DNA of 64,000 bases from Paraburkholderia phytofirmans PsJN (lineage in GTDB: Bacteria; Pseudomonadota; Gammaproteobacteria; Burkholderiales; Burkholderiaceae). The position numbers and the translations under genes are program-made. Positions 7,444-16,026 of this stretch are shown here, piece after piece (the stretch's first letter is position 1; each line of letters starts with the position of its first letter). The stretch spans positions 4,402,001 to 4,466,000 of the forward strand of contig NC_010681.1 in the NCBI RefSeq assembly GCF_000020125.1. The letters run 5' to 3'. Below the pieces are notes generated by a model. It was not told the DNA's origin. It worked only from the letters and a program-made list of their open reading frames with translations, and ran no database searches.

Positions 7444-9804
7444 ATGGCTTTGCGTCGCGTCGCAACGGCGCTGCTGGTGGCTGGCTTGATCACCGCGCAG
7501 ACAGCACAGGCACAGGTGACACTGAACTTCGTCAACGCGGACATCGACCAGGTGGCCAAGGCGATTGGCGCGGCAACCGGCAAAACGATTATCGTCGACC
7601 CGCGTGTGAAAGGTCAGTTGAATCTCGTGTCGGAAAACGCAGTGCCCGAAGATCAGGCGCTGAAAACCTTGCAGTCCGCGTTGCGCATGCAGGGCTTCGC
7701 GCTCGTGCAGGATCACGGCGTACTGAAAGTCGTGCCCGAGGCCGACGCGAAGCTGCAAGGCGTGCCGACCTACGTCGGCAATACGCCAGTCGCGCGCGGC
7801 GACCAGGTGGTCACGCAGGTATTCGTTCTGAAGAATGAATCGGCCAACAATCTGTTGCCGGTGCTGCGTCCGCTCATCTCGCCGAACAATACCGTGGCGG
7901 CCTACCCCGCCAACAACACGATTGTAGTTACCGACTACGCCGACAACGTGCGGCGGATTGCCCAGATCATCCAGGGCGTGGATTCCGCCGCGGGCCAGTC
8001 GGTGTCGGTGGTGCAGCTGAAGAACGCCAACGCGATCGACATCGCTACGCAACTCAACAAGATGCTCGACCCGGGTTCGATCGGCAGCACGGACGCGACG
8101 CTGAAAGTGTCGGTCACCGCCGACCCGCGCACCAACTCGCTGCTGATCCGCGCGTCGAACGGCGCGCGCCTCGCGGCGGCGAGGACGCTGGCGAAAGAAC
8201 TCGATACGCCGACCACCATGCCCGGCAACATTCACGTCGTGCCGCTGCGCAACGCGGACGCGACGAAGCTCGCCAAGACCTTGCGCGGCATGTTCGGCAA
8301 AGGTGGTGACAGCGGCTCGTCGAGTAACTCGAACGACGCGAATTCGTTCAACCAGAACAACAGCGGCGGCATTGGAGGCAACAATTCGACGGGCTCGTCG
8401 GGTACGCCGCCGCTGCCGTCGGGCGGACTCGGCAGCAGCTCGTTGGCATCGCCGATGGGCGGCAGCGGCAGTGGCGGCGGATACGGCGCGGGCGGGTCCA
8501 ACAACGGCGGCTTCGGCAACGACAAGGAAAAAAGCGACGACAATCAGCAAGGCGGCATGATCCAGGCGGATTCCGCGACCAACTCGCTGATCATCACGGC
8601 GGCCGAGCCGGTGTACCGCAATCTGCGCGCGGTGATCGACCAGCTCGACGCACGTCGCGCACAGGTCTATCTCGAGGCGCTGATCGTCGAGTTGAATTCG
8701 AACACGAGCGGCAACCTCGGTATTCAGTGGCAAGTGGCGAACAACTCGATTTTCGCCGGCACCAATCTGCAGACCGGCAGCAGCAACAGCATCGTCAATC
8801 TGACCGCGGCGGCCGTGGCGGCCGGGTCCACCGGCGGCCTTGCCGGCGCGCTCGGAAACGGGACGCTCCAGCAAGGGTTGAATATCGGCTGGATTCACAA
8901 CATCTTCGGTGTGCAAGGACTCGGCGCGCTGCTTCAGGCGCTCTCGCAAACCGCCGATGCGAACGTGCTGTCCACGCCTAATCTCATCACGCTCGACAAC
9001 GAGGAAGCGAAGATCGTCGTGGGTACGAACGTGCCTATTCAGACGGGTTCGTATTCGAATCTGACGAGCGCGACGGCCACTTCGGCGTTCAATACCTACG
9101 ACCGCGTCGACGTCGGTCTGACGCTGCACGTGAAGCCGCAAATCACGGACGGCGGCATTCTCAAGCTGCAGCTCTACACTGAAGACTCGGCGATCGTCAC
9201 CGGCACGAACAACGCGGCGACCAACCCGGCCGGCCCGGAATTCACCAAGCGTTCGATCCAGTCGACGGTGCTCGCCGATAACGGTGAGATCATCGTGCTG
9301 GGCGGCTTGATGCAGGACAACTACCAGGTCAGCAACAGCAAGGTGCCGCTGCTCGGCGATATTCCGTGGATCGGCCAGCTGTTCCGCTCGGAACAGAAGA
9401 CCCGCAACAAGACCAACCTGATGGTGTTCCTGCGGCCTGTGATCATCAGCGATCGTGGTACGGCTCAGGCCGTGACGTCGAATCGCTACGACTACATTCA
9501 GGGCGTGCAGGGTGCGTACAAGCAGGACAACAACCTGATGAAGGACAACGACGATCCGGTGGTTCCGCCGATGCCGATCGGTCCGAGCCAAGGCGGTTCA
9601 CCCGCGATGAATCTGTTCGATCTCGACAAGATGCGCCGGCAGCAGCTGGCGCCGCCGCCGGGTAACGGTGGAGCTGTCACGAACGGCGCCGCGGCAACCA
9701 ACGGCACCGCCGTGCAGAGTAGTCCGGCCACCGTCGGGCCCGCCATACAGAGCAGCCCCGTCACGGTGACGCCTTCCACGGCGTCGCCTGGAGTGCGGCC
9801 GTGA
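7444..9804 (+). CDS. gspD: Type II secretion secretin GspD
   Basis: GspD forms the outer-membrane pore of the type II secretion system. A signal peptide (LLVAGLITAQTAQA) is followed by the N0 domain and the N1-N3 repeats. A long Gly/Ser/Asn-rich linker interrupts N3 at 8301-8550. The C-terminal secretin domain carries the signature VPLLGDIPWIGQLFRS, and a Pro/Ala/Thr-rich tail follows it. The start at 7444 is preferred because GAGAAG lies 7 nt upstream; ATGs at 7372 and 7429 are in frame. There is no lipobox, so a separate pilotin is probably not needed in the classical way. It overlaps gspE by 4 bp (GTGA). Confidence 0.95.
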   Translation: MALRRVATALLVAGLITAQTAQAQVTLNFVNADIDQVAKAIGAATGKTIIVDPRVKGQLNLVSENAVPEDQALKTLQSALRMQGFALVQDHGVLKVVPEADAKLQGVPTYVGNTPVARGDQVVTQVFVLKNESANNLLPVLRPLISPNNTVAAYPANNTIVVTDYADNVRRIAQIIQGVDSAAGQSVSVVQLKNANAIDIATQLNKMLDPGSIGSTDATLKVSVTADPRTNSLLIRASNGARLAAARTLAKELDTPTTMPGNIHVVPLRNADATKLAKTLRGMFGKGGDSGSSSNSNDANSFNQNNSGGIGGNNSTGSSGTPPLPSGGLGSSSLASPMGGSGSGGGYGAGGSNNGGFGNDKEKSDDNQQGGMIQADSATNSLIITAAEPVYRNLRAVIDQLDARRAQVYLEALIVELNSNTSGNLGIQWQVANNSIFAGTNLQTGSSNSIVNLTAAAVAAGSTGGLAGALGNGTLQQGLNIGWIHNIFGVQGLGALLQALSQTADANVLSTPNLITLDNEEAKIVVGTNVPIQTGSYSNLTSATATSAFNTYDRVDVGLTLHVKPQITDGGILKLQLYTEDSAIVTGTNNAATNPAGPEFTKRSIQSTVLADNGEIIVLGGLMQDNYQVSNSKVPLLGDIPWIGQLFRSEQKTRNKTNLMVFLRPVIISDRGTAQAVTSNRYDYIQGVQGAYKQDNNLMKDNDDPVVPPMPIGPSQGGSPAMNLFDLDKMRRQQLAPPPGNGGAVTNGAAATNGTAVQSSPATVGPAIQSSPVTVTPSTASPGVRP

Positions 9805-11378
9805 GTACGCCGTCCACGCCGCCGTCAGCGTCTGCTACGCCAGCCGCAACGCGAGCGAGTGCCGCGACGCAAGCGACGCAAGGCGCGGCAATGTCGCCCG
9901 CCGGCGCGACGGAGCACGGCGGCCGCGAGGCGCCGTCAGCCATCGCCGCGCGGCTCGTGCCGTACGGCTTCGCCCGTGCCGGCCAGATTCTGGTCGCGCA
10001 TCAGCATGCGGACAGCCTCGAGGTCTGGATCAGCGAACGCACGAGCGACGCCGCGCTGTCCGAAGTAGCACGCAACTTCGGCGCAGTGTCGATCGTACGT
10101 CTGCCCGCCGATGAGCTCACGCAGGCGATCAACCAGGCGTATGCGCGCCAGGACGGCAGCGCTGCGCAGGTGGTCGGCGAAGTGGAAGGCGAAGTCGATC
10201 TCTCGCGCTTGATGCAGGACATTCCCGAGGTGGAGGATCTGCTGGAGTCGGAAGACGACGCCCCGATCATCCGCATGATCAACGCGCTGCTTACGCAAGC
10301 GGCGCGCGAGCAGGCGTCGGATATTCATATCGAGCCGTTCGAGACTTCTTCCGTGGTGCGCTTTCGCGTCGACGGCACGTTGCGCGACGTCGTGCGGCCG
10401 AAGAAAGCGTTGCACGGTGCGCTGATTTCGCGCATCAAGATCATGGCGCAGCTCGATATCGCCGAGAAGCGTTTGCCGCAAGACGGCCGTATCACACTGC
10501 GCGTGGGCGGCCGCCCGGTCGATGTGCGCGTCTCGACGCTGCCGACCGGTCACGGCGAACGCGCGGTGCTGCGTCTGCTGGAAAAAGACGCGTCGCGCCT
10601 GAACCTCGAAGCGCTCGGCATGGCGTCGGATACGCTCGGTAAGTTCGACAAGCTGATCGGCAGGCCGCACGGCATCGTGCTCGTGACCGGGCCGACGGGC
10701 TCCGGTAAAACGACCACGCTGTATGCGGCCATGTCGCGGCTCGAAACCGCGACCACGAACATCATGACGGTCGAGGATCCGATCGAATACGACCTGTCGG
10801 GCATCGGCCAGACGCAGGTCAACGAACGGATCGGCATGACCTTCGCGCGGGCGCTTCGCTCGATTCTGCGGCAGGATCCGGACGTCATCATGATCGGTGA
10901 AATCCGCGACCTCGAGACCGCGCAGATCGCGGTGCAGGCGTCGTTGACAGGTCACCTCGTGCTGGCCACGCTGCACACCAACGATGCGGCATCCGCCGTT
11001 ACGCGTTTGACCGACATGGGCGTCGAGCCGTATCTGCTGGCGTCGTCGCTGCTCGGCGTGCTGGCGCAGCGGCTGGTGCGGCGCCTGTGCCCGATATGCC
11101 GCGAAGAGCGTGTCGAGGAAGACGGCAGCGTGCGTTACCATCCGGTCGGTTGCGACCGGTGCGGCCATTCCGGCTATGCGGGACGCCGCGGCGTCTACGA
11201 ACTGCTGCTGATCGACGACGACATCCGCACGCTAGTCCACCGCAATGCAGCCGATGCCGAAATTCTCGCGGCCGGCCGTGCGCAAGGCATGCGTACGCTG
11301 CGCGAGGATGCGGACCGCTGGCTCGCCTCCGGGCTGACATCGCTCGAAGAAGTGATCCGCGTCACGGGCGGAGCTTAA
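9801..11378 (+). CDS. gspE: Type II secretion ATPase GspE
   Basis: GspE is the cytoplasmic hexameric ATPase that powers pseudopilus assembly. The Walker A loop GPTGSGKTTTLY is near residue 296, and the Asp/Walker B region reads QDPDVIMIGEIRD. A zinc-binding cysteine tetrad (CPIC then CDRC, about residues 431-454) is typical of GspE. The start is GTG at 9801, overlapping the gspD stop. The first 40 residues are Ala/Thr/Pro-rich and unlike the family, so translation might begin later, for example near MSPAGATE. The length of 525 residues fits the family. Confidence 0.96.
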   Translation: MSTPSTPPSASATPAATRASAATQATQGAAMSPAGATEHGGREAPSAIAARLVPYGFARAGQILVAHQHADSLEVWISERTSDAALSEVARNFGAVSIVRLPADELTQAINQAYARQDGSAAQVVGEVEGEVDLSRLMQDIPEVEDLLESEDDAPIIRMINALLTQAAREQASDIHIEPFETSSVVRFRVDGTLRDVVRPKKALHGALISRIKIMAQLDIAEKRLPQDGRITLRVGGRPVDVRVSTLPTGHGERAVLRLLEKDASRLNLEALGMASDTLGKFDKLIGRPHGIVLVTGPTGSGKTTTLYAAMSRLETATTNIMTVEDPIEYDLSGIGQTQVNERIGMTFARALRSILRQDPDVIMIGEIRDLETAQIAVQASLTGHLVLATLHTNDAASAVTRLTDMGVEPYLLASSLLGVLAQRLVRRLCPICREERVEEDGSVRYHPVGCDRCGHSGYAGRRGVYELLLIDDDIRTLVHRNAADAEILAAGRAQGMRTLREDADRWLASGLTSLEEVIRVTGGA

Positions 11379-11382
11379 GCGC

Positions 11383-12600
11383 ATGCCGGCATTTCGTTTC
11401 GAAGCAATCGACGCGACGGGCAAGGCGCAAAAAGGCGTGCTCGACGCCGACAGCGCGCGCGGCGCGCGGACCAATCTGCGCTCGCAAGGACTGACGCCGC
11501 TCGTCGTAGAGCCGGCGGCTACGCGCACGCGCGGCGAGCGCAATCAACGGCTGTCGCTAGGGCGGCGTCTGTCGCAACGCGAGCAGGCGATCCTGACGCG
11601 CCAGCTCGCCAGCCTGCTGATCGCGGGCCTGCCGCTCGACGAAGCGCTCGCGGTGCTCACGGAGCAATCGGAGCGCGACTACATTCGCGAGCTGATGGCG
11701 TCGATTCGCGCGGAAGTGCTCGGCGGCCACTCGCTGGCCAATGCGCTGACGCAGCATCCGAAAGACTTCCCCGAGATTTATCGCGCGCTGGTCGCGGCCG
11801 GTGAACATACCGGCAAGCTCGGCCTCGTGCTGTCGCGGCTCGCCGACTACATCGAGCAACGCAACGCGCTGAAGCAGAAGATCGTGCTCGCGTTCACGTA
11901 CCCCACCATCGTCACGATCATCGCGTTCGGCATCGTCACGTTTCTGTTGAGCTATGTGGTGCCGCAGGTGGTGAACGTGTTCGCCAGCACCAAGCAGCAA
12001 CTGCCCTTCCTCACCATCATGATGATGGCGCTTTCCGGGTTCGTGCGGAACTGGTGGTGGGCGATGCTGATCGGCGTGATCGTGCTGGTGTATCTGGTGC
12101 GCTCGATTCTCAGGCAACCCGGCCCGCGTCTCGCGTTCGACCGGTGGCTGCTCACCGCACCGCTGCTCGGCAAACTCGTGCGCGGCTACAACACCGTGCG
12201 CTTTGCCAGCACGCTCGGCATTCTCACCGCGGCCGGCGTGCCGATTCTGCGCGCGCTGCAAGCCGCCGCCGAAACGCTCAGCAACAACGCGATGCGCGAG
12301 AACATCGACGATGCGATCGTGCGTGTGCGCGAAGGCACGTCGCTGTCACGCGCGCTCGGCAACACGAAGACGTTTCCGCCCGTGCTGGTGCACCTGATCC
12401 GTTCGGGCGAAGCGACCGGCGACGTGACCACGATGCTCGACCGCGCGGCCGACGGTGAAGCCCGCGAACTCGAACGCCGCACGATGTTCCTGACGAGTCT
12501 GCTGGAGCCGTTGCTGATTCTGGCGATGGGGGGAGTGGTGCTGGTGATCGTGCTGGCAGTGATGCTGCCGATCATCGAATTGAACAACCTGGTGCAGTAG
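11383..12600 (+). CDS. gspF: Type II secretion inner-membrane platform protein GspF
   Basis: GspF is the polytopic inner-membrane platform of the system. It starts with the typical MPAFRFEAIDATGK and has two T2SSF domains. Membrane segments lie near residues 170-195, 222-240 and 375-400. It begins 4 bp after the gspE stop, so gspD, gspE and gspF are tightly coupled. The length of 405 residues is standard. Confidence 0.96.
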   Translation: MPAFRFEAIDATGKAQKGVLDADSARGARTNLRSQGLTPLVVEPAATRTRGERNQRLSLGRRLSQREQAILTRQLASLLIAGLPLDEALAVLTEQSERDYIRELMASIRAEVLGGHSLANALTQHPKDFPEIYRALVAAGEHTGKLGLVLSRLADYIEQRNALKQKIVLAFTYPTIVTIIAFGIVTFLLSYVVPQVVNVFASTKQQLPFLTIMMMALSGFVRNWWWAMLIGVIVLVYLVRSILRQPGPRLAFDRWLLTAPLLGKLVRGYNTVRFASTLGILTAAGVPILRALQAAAETLSNNAMRENIDDAIVRVREGTSLSRALGNTKTFPPVLVHLIRSGEATGDVTTMLDRAADGEARELERRTMFLTSLLEPLLILAMGGVVLVIVLAVMLPIIELNNLVQ

Positions 12601-12675
12601 GCGTGGATTGCGCGATTACCGCAAAGGGTCACCGCGCAATCGATTGAAGCGGCGCTGCTGTTCAGCGCCTGAGCT

Positions 12676-13089
12676 TCAGCGCACGTAGATCGTCGGACCT
12701 GCGGGATTGGCTGGCAGGAACACTTCGGAATGCGCGCCATTGCGGTCGATGATGATCGAGCGGGCGCGGACTTCGGAGAGTTTGGTGCCTTGCATCAGCG
12801 CGCTGCCGAGCGACACCGCATGCGGCGGTTCACCGCCCACGCTGACGATGGCCGCGGCGCCTTCCCGCAAAGAGAGGATGCCGAACAGCCGCACGTCCTG
12901 GTTGGCGTTGCGCGTGAGTTGGCCGCCGAATAGCGTGGCAGCCTGCTCGGTCGAGATCTGCGCGTGCGCGGCGGCGGCGGGCAACGGCGCACTGGACAAC
13001 GTGCTGATCGTGATGACCCAGTAGGTGAGCGTCGCGCAGAACACGGCGAACAGCGCGAGCGACAGAAGGCGGATTTGGATGGCGTTCAT
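12676..13089 (-). CDS. gspC: Type II secretion protein GspC (short form)
   Basis: The protein has one N-terminal membrane segment (LLSLALFAVFCATLTYWVI) and a periplasmic homology region (residues ~50-135) with the pattern LFGIL...AIVSVGGEPPHAVSLG. These identify GspC, the link between inner-membrane platform and secretin. At 137 residues from MNAIQIRL it lacks the PDZ or coiled-coil end of enteric GspC. It lies on the opposite strand from all other gsp genes, facing away from gspG. The frame extends to 13146, but the added residues (RRRFQPNAIF) are not typical. Confidence 0.85.
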   Translation of the reverse strand: MNAIQIRLLSLALFAVFCATLTYWVITISTLSSAPLPAAAAHAQISTEQAATLFGGQLTRNANQDVRLFGILSLREGAAAIVSVGGEPPHAVSLGSALMQGTKLSEVRARSIIIDRNGAHSEVFLPANPAGPTIYVR

Positions 13090-13262
13090 GCGCATCATTG
13101 TACGGACTATTGTGAAAATTGCGTTGGGCTGAAAGCGCCTTCTCACGGCCTTTCAACTGCATGACATTAAAATGACCGGCCGGGCGTGTTCAATGGCACC
13201 CTGATTGCCAAAACGCGAACCCCGCCCAGTCGAAAATTTCACCTGAAAAGAGGTAGCAAGCT

Positions 13263-13727
13263 ATGCAACTGTCGACCACTCGCCGTCATGACATCGCGGG
13301 TCCGCGCAGCCGTCGTCAACGCGGTTTCACGCTGATCGAAATCATGGTCGTGATCGCGATTCTGGGCATTCTGGCCGCGTTGATCGTGCCGAAGATCATG
13401 AGCCGTCCCGACGAAGCGCGCCGTGTCGCCGCCAAGCAGGACATCGGCACGATGATGCAGGCGCTGAAACTCTATCGTCTGGACAACGGCCGTTATCCGA
13501 CGCAGGAGCAAGGTTTGCGCGCGCTGATCGAAAAGCCCAGCACGGACCCGGTGCCGACCAACTGGAAAGACGGCGGCTACCTCGAGCGTCTGCCGAACGA
13601 TCCGTGGGGTAACGCCTACCAGTTTCTGAACCCGGGCGTGCACGGCGAGATCGACGTGTTCAGCTATGGCGCTGACGGCAAGGCGGGCGGCGAAGGCAAT
13701 GACGCCGACGTCGGCTCGTGGCAGTAG
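13263..13727 (+). CDS. gspG: Major pseudopilin GspG
   Basis: GspG builds the pseudopilus shaft. The prepilin peptidase site is RQRG|FTLIEIMVVIAILGILAA, with Glu at position +5. The calcium-binding C-terminal region and the sequence NGRYPTQEQGLRALI are typical. GAGG precedes the ATG. It starts the second transcription block (gspG to gspN), divergent from gspC, so a promoter is expected in 13100-13260. The length of 154 residues is normal. Confidence 0.96.
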   Translation: MQLSTTRRHDIAGPRSRRQRGFTLIEIMVVIAILGILAALIVPKIMSRPDEARRVAAKQDIGTMMQALKLYRLDNGRYPTQEQGLRALIEKPSTDPVPTNWKDGGYLERLPNDPWGNAYQFLNPGVHGEIDVFSYGADGKAGGEGNDADVGSWQ

Positions 13728-13821
13728 GCGCTTATGGGGTCGGTGTTTTCGTGCGCGCGGTGGGATTGAACCCCGCACGTTTCTGCCGATGCATCGTCGT
13801 TTGATTTTGAGTTGATCGTTC

Positions 13822-14415
13822 GTGGCCGGCACTATGCGATTGTCCCCTTGCAAGTCCCGTGTGGACACGCCCAGTACGGCTTCGCTGCCGCGCACGGGGT
13901 GGGCCGGCGCGCGCGCGCGTGGCGTGCGGCGCCCGGCAGACGCGGGCAGGCGCGGCGCCGGCAAACGCGCGGCGGGTTTCACGCTGCTGGAAATGCTGGT
14001 GGTTCTGGTGATCGCGGGCTTGCTGGTGTCTTTGACCGCGTTGACGATGACACGCAATCCGCGCACCGATCTGAACGAAGAAGCGCAGCGTCTCGCGTTG
14101 CTGTTCGAATCGGCCGGCGACGAAGCACAGGTGCGCGCGCGGCCGATTGCCTGGCAACCGCTCGATGGCGGCTTTCGTTTCGACCTGCGCACGGAAGACG
14201 GCTGGCGTACGCTGCGCGACGATCTGCTTGGGCCGCGTCGCTGGGAAGGCGGCGTGACCGGCGTGAGCATCAGCTATCCGGGTTCCGATTCGCAGCCCAG
14301 CCGTATCGTATTCGGCACCGAGGCGATCGACGTGCCTGTGCAGATCACGCTGTTTTCGGCAGCCGGGAGCGCGACGATCGTCGGCACCGGCAATGGCCGC
14401 TACGAGGTGCACTGA
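13822..14415 (+). CDS. gspH: Minor pseudopilin GspH
   Basis: A minor pseudopilin of the pseudopilus tip. The cleavage motif AAG|FTLLEMLVVLVIAGLL is present. It is preceded by about 50 Arg/Ala-rich residues if the GTG at 13822 is used; most prepilin leaders are shorter, so the true start may be later. The rest fits GspH. It ends one base before the gspI start codon. Confidence 0.88.
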   Translation: MAGTMRLSPCKSRVDTPSTASLPRTGWAGARARGVRRPADAGRRGAGKRAAGFTLLEMLVVLVIAGLLVSLTALTMTRNPRTDLNEEAQRLALLFESAGDEAQVRARPIAWQPLDGGFRFDLRTEDGWRTLRDDLLGPRRWEGGVTGVSISYPGSDSQPSRIVFGTEAIDVPVQITLFSAAGSATIVGTGNGRYEVH

Positions 14416-14416
14416 G

Positions 14417-14833
14417 ATGCGTCGTTGCAGGAGCATGACGGCTCGCGAAAAGGTTCACGGCGCGCAGCGCGGTTTTACGATGATCGAAGTGCTGGTGGCG
14501 CTGGCGATCATCGCCATCGCGTTGGCCGCTTCGTTGCGCGCGGTGGGCAGTCTCGCGAGCGGCGAGGCCGATCTGCACCGCCGCTTGCTGGCCGGCTGGA
14601 GCGCGGACAATACCTTGGCGCAGTTGCATCTGACGCATGCCTGGCCGAACGTCGGCTCGACGAGTTTCGACTGTTCGCAGGGCAACTTGCAGTTGATCTG
14701 TACCGAGCAGGTGACGGCCACGCCGAATCCGGTGTTTCGTCGAGTGGAAGTCATGGTGACGATGCCGGGCGGGTCCGGCAATCTGGCTCAGATGGTGACG
14801 GTGGTCGCGAATGAAAACAACCGTTCGCTCTGA
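14417..14833 (+). CDS. gspI: Minor pseudopilin GspI
   Basis: This minor pseudopilin has the processing site AQRG|FTMIEVLVALAIIAIALAA. Its short C-terminal domain holds two cysteines (SFDCSQG, LICTEQ). The ATG at 14417 follows directly after the gspH stop. Its 3' end overlaps gspJ by 23 bp, which indicates translational coupling. GspI normally seeds the I-J-K tip complex. Confidence 0.92.
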   Translation: MRRCRSMTAREKVHGAQRGFTMIEVLVALAIIAIALAASLRAVGSLASGEADLHRRLLAGWSADNTLAQLHLTHAWPNVGSTSFDCSQGNLQLICTEQVTATPNPVFRRVEVMVTMPGGSGNLAQMVTVVANENNRSL

Positions 14834-15497
14834 GCGCCGGCGCCGATTGGGCGTGAGGGGCGCGCGTGGTTTCACGCTGATCGAATTGCTGGTCGCGATT
14901 GCGATTCTGGCGGTGATTGCCGTGCTGTCGTGGCGCGGGCTCGACCAGATCATTCGCGGCCGGCAGACCATCACGAGCGCGATGGAGGACGAGCGCGTGT
15001 TTGCGCAGTTGTTCGACCAGATGCGGATTGATGCGCGGCAGGCCGCGTCGGATGATGAGGCTGGGCAGGCGGCGGTGTCGGTGTCCGGCAGCGTGTTGCA
15101 GATCGTGCGGGAATTCCGCTTGCCGGGTGCGGCGCCGCGGTTGCAGGTGGTGAGGTATCGGGTGTCCGATGGACGCGTGATCCGGTATGCGTCGCCGCCT
15201 TTGGCGAATATCGGAGAGTTGAGGGGGGCGCTGCGCGGTAGTGAAGGTGAAGGGTGGAGCGGTGTGCCGTTGATGGGCGGTGTTGGGTCTATTTCTGCTC
15301 AGGTTTATGTGCCCAAGGTGGGGTGGACTACGCAGATGGGAGAGGTGCAGAGTGCCATTACGGAGGCGGACAATAATCTTAAGGTGCCCCAGTTGGGGAG
15401 TGCGCCGCTGCCGCGGTCTGTGACTGGGTTGCAGGTGAGTGTTGGGGCTAAGTCGTTGGCGCGGCCTGTTACTCGGGTTTTTCTCGTCGGAGAGTGA
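14811..15497 (+). CDS. gspJ: Minor pseudopilin GspJ
   Basis: GspJ is part of the I-J-K tip complex. Its processing site is GARG|FTLIELLVAIAILAV. The length of 228 residues is typical. The second half has unusual codon use: from 15201 to the stop, only about 10 of 98 codons end in C, while GGG, GTT and TTG are frequent. This differs from the C-ending bias of the rest of the operon. The gene ends 56 bp before the left arm of the inserted element. Confidence 0.92.
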   Translation: MKTTVRSERRRRLGVRGARGFTLIELLVAIAILAVIAVLSWRGLDQIIRGRQTITSAMEDERVFAQLFDQMRIDARQAASDDEAGQAAVSVSGSVLQIVREFRLPGAAPRLQVVRYRVSDGRVIRYASPPLANIGELRGALRGSEGEGWSGVPLMGGVGSISAQVYVPKVGWTTQMGEVQSAITEADNNLKVPQLGSAPLPRSVTGLQVSVGAKSLARPVTRVFLVGE

Positions 15498-15553
15498 TAT
15501 GAGGTTCGCTTTTTTGTCTTTCCGACGGGGTTGGTCTTTCCGGGCTTTTGGTT

Positions 15554-15665
15554 TTGGCCTTTCCTTGATGTCTTTGTGGTCTATTGGCGTTGCCCCTGTG
15601 CGGGGCGGCACTTACTTTCTTTGCCGCCGCAAAGAAAGTAAGCAAAGAAAGCGGCTTCACACCGC
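15554..15665 (+). repeat. Left 112-bp inverted arm
   Basis: Matches the reverse complement of 16070-16181 at 104 of 112 positions with no gaps. It holds an internal imperfect palindrome at 15612-15641 (TTACTTTCTTTGCCG and its complement, with one central mismatch pair). Confidence 0.9.
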
Positions 15666-16026
15666 TAACGTACAAGCGGGTCCCACGCACAGCCACTTTC
15701 GTGGCGCGATCAACGCACATTCCCTCGCACAGCAAACGGCAGTGACCCGGCAGTCATCCGTTCCGGCGGCGCTCCGCGCGCCGAGCGGCAAGCAACCGAA
15801 CCGCAGGACCGTGGCAATGCCTGACGGCTCGTCACGGTATCTCCGGTTTGCTTCGGCATCCGTGCGTGCATCCGCGCCTCCGGCGCTTCGCCGAGGAGAA
15901 GCCGATGGCCCCCGCTTCGCAGAAATGAAGGCACCGAGCTCTACCCTTCCGGCGAGCACATCGTGCGAGGCGGGAGGTATGACGGCCTTGTCACGGGTGT
16001 TGAATGTGCGAGGCGGCGGATTCCAG

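Noticed and set aside
7219-9591. A 790-residue open frame antisense to gspD
   Set aside because: It is Arg/His/Val-rich with no domain or ribosome site, and is the shadow of gspD caused by high GC.
15439-16026. The upstream 196 codons of the gspK frame as a real protein domain
   Set aside because: They overlap the end of gspJ and run through both arms and the core of the repeat; no GspK has such a domain.
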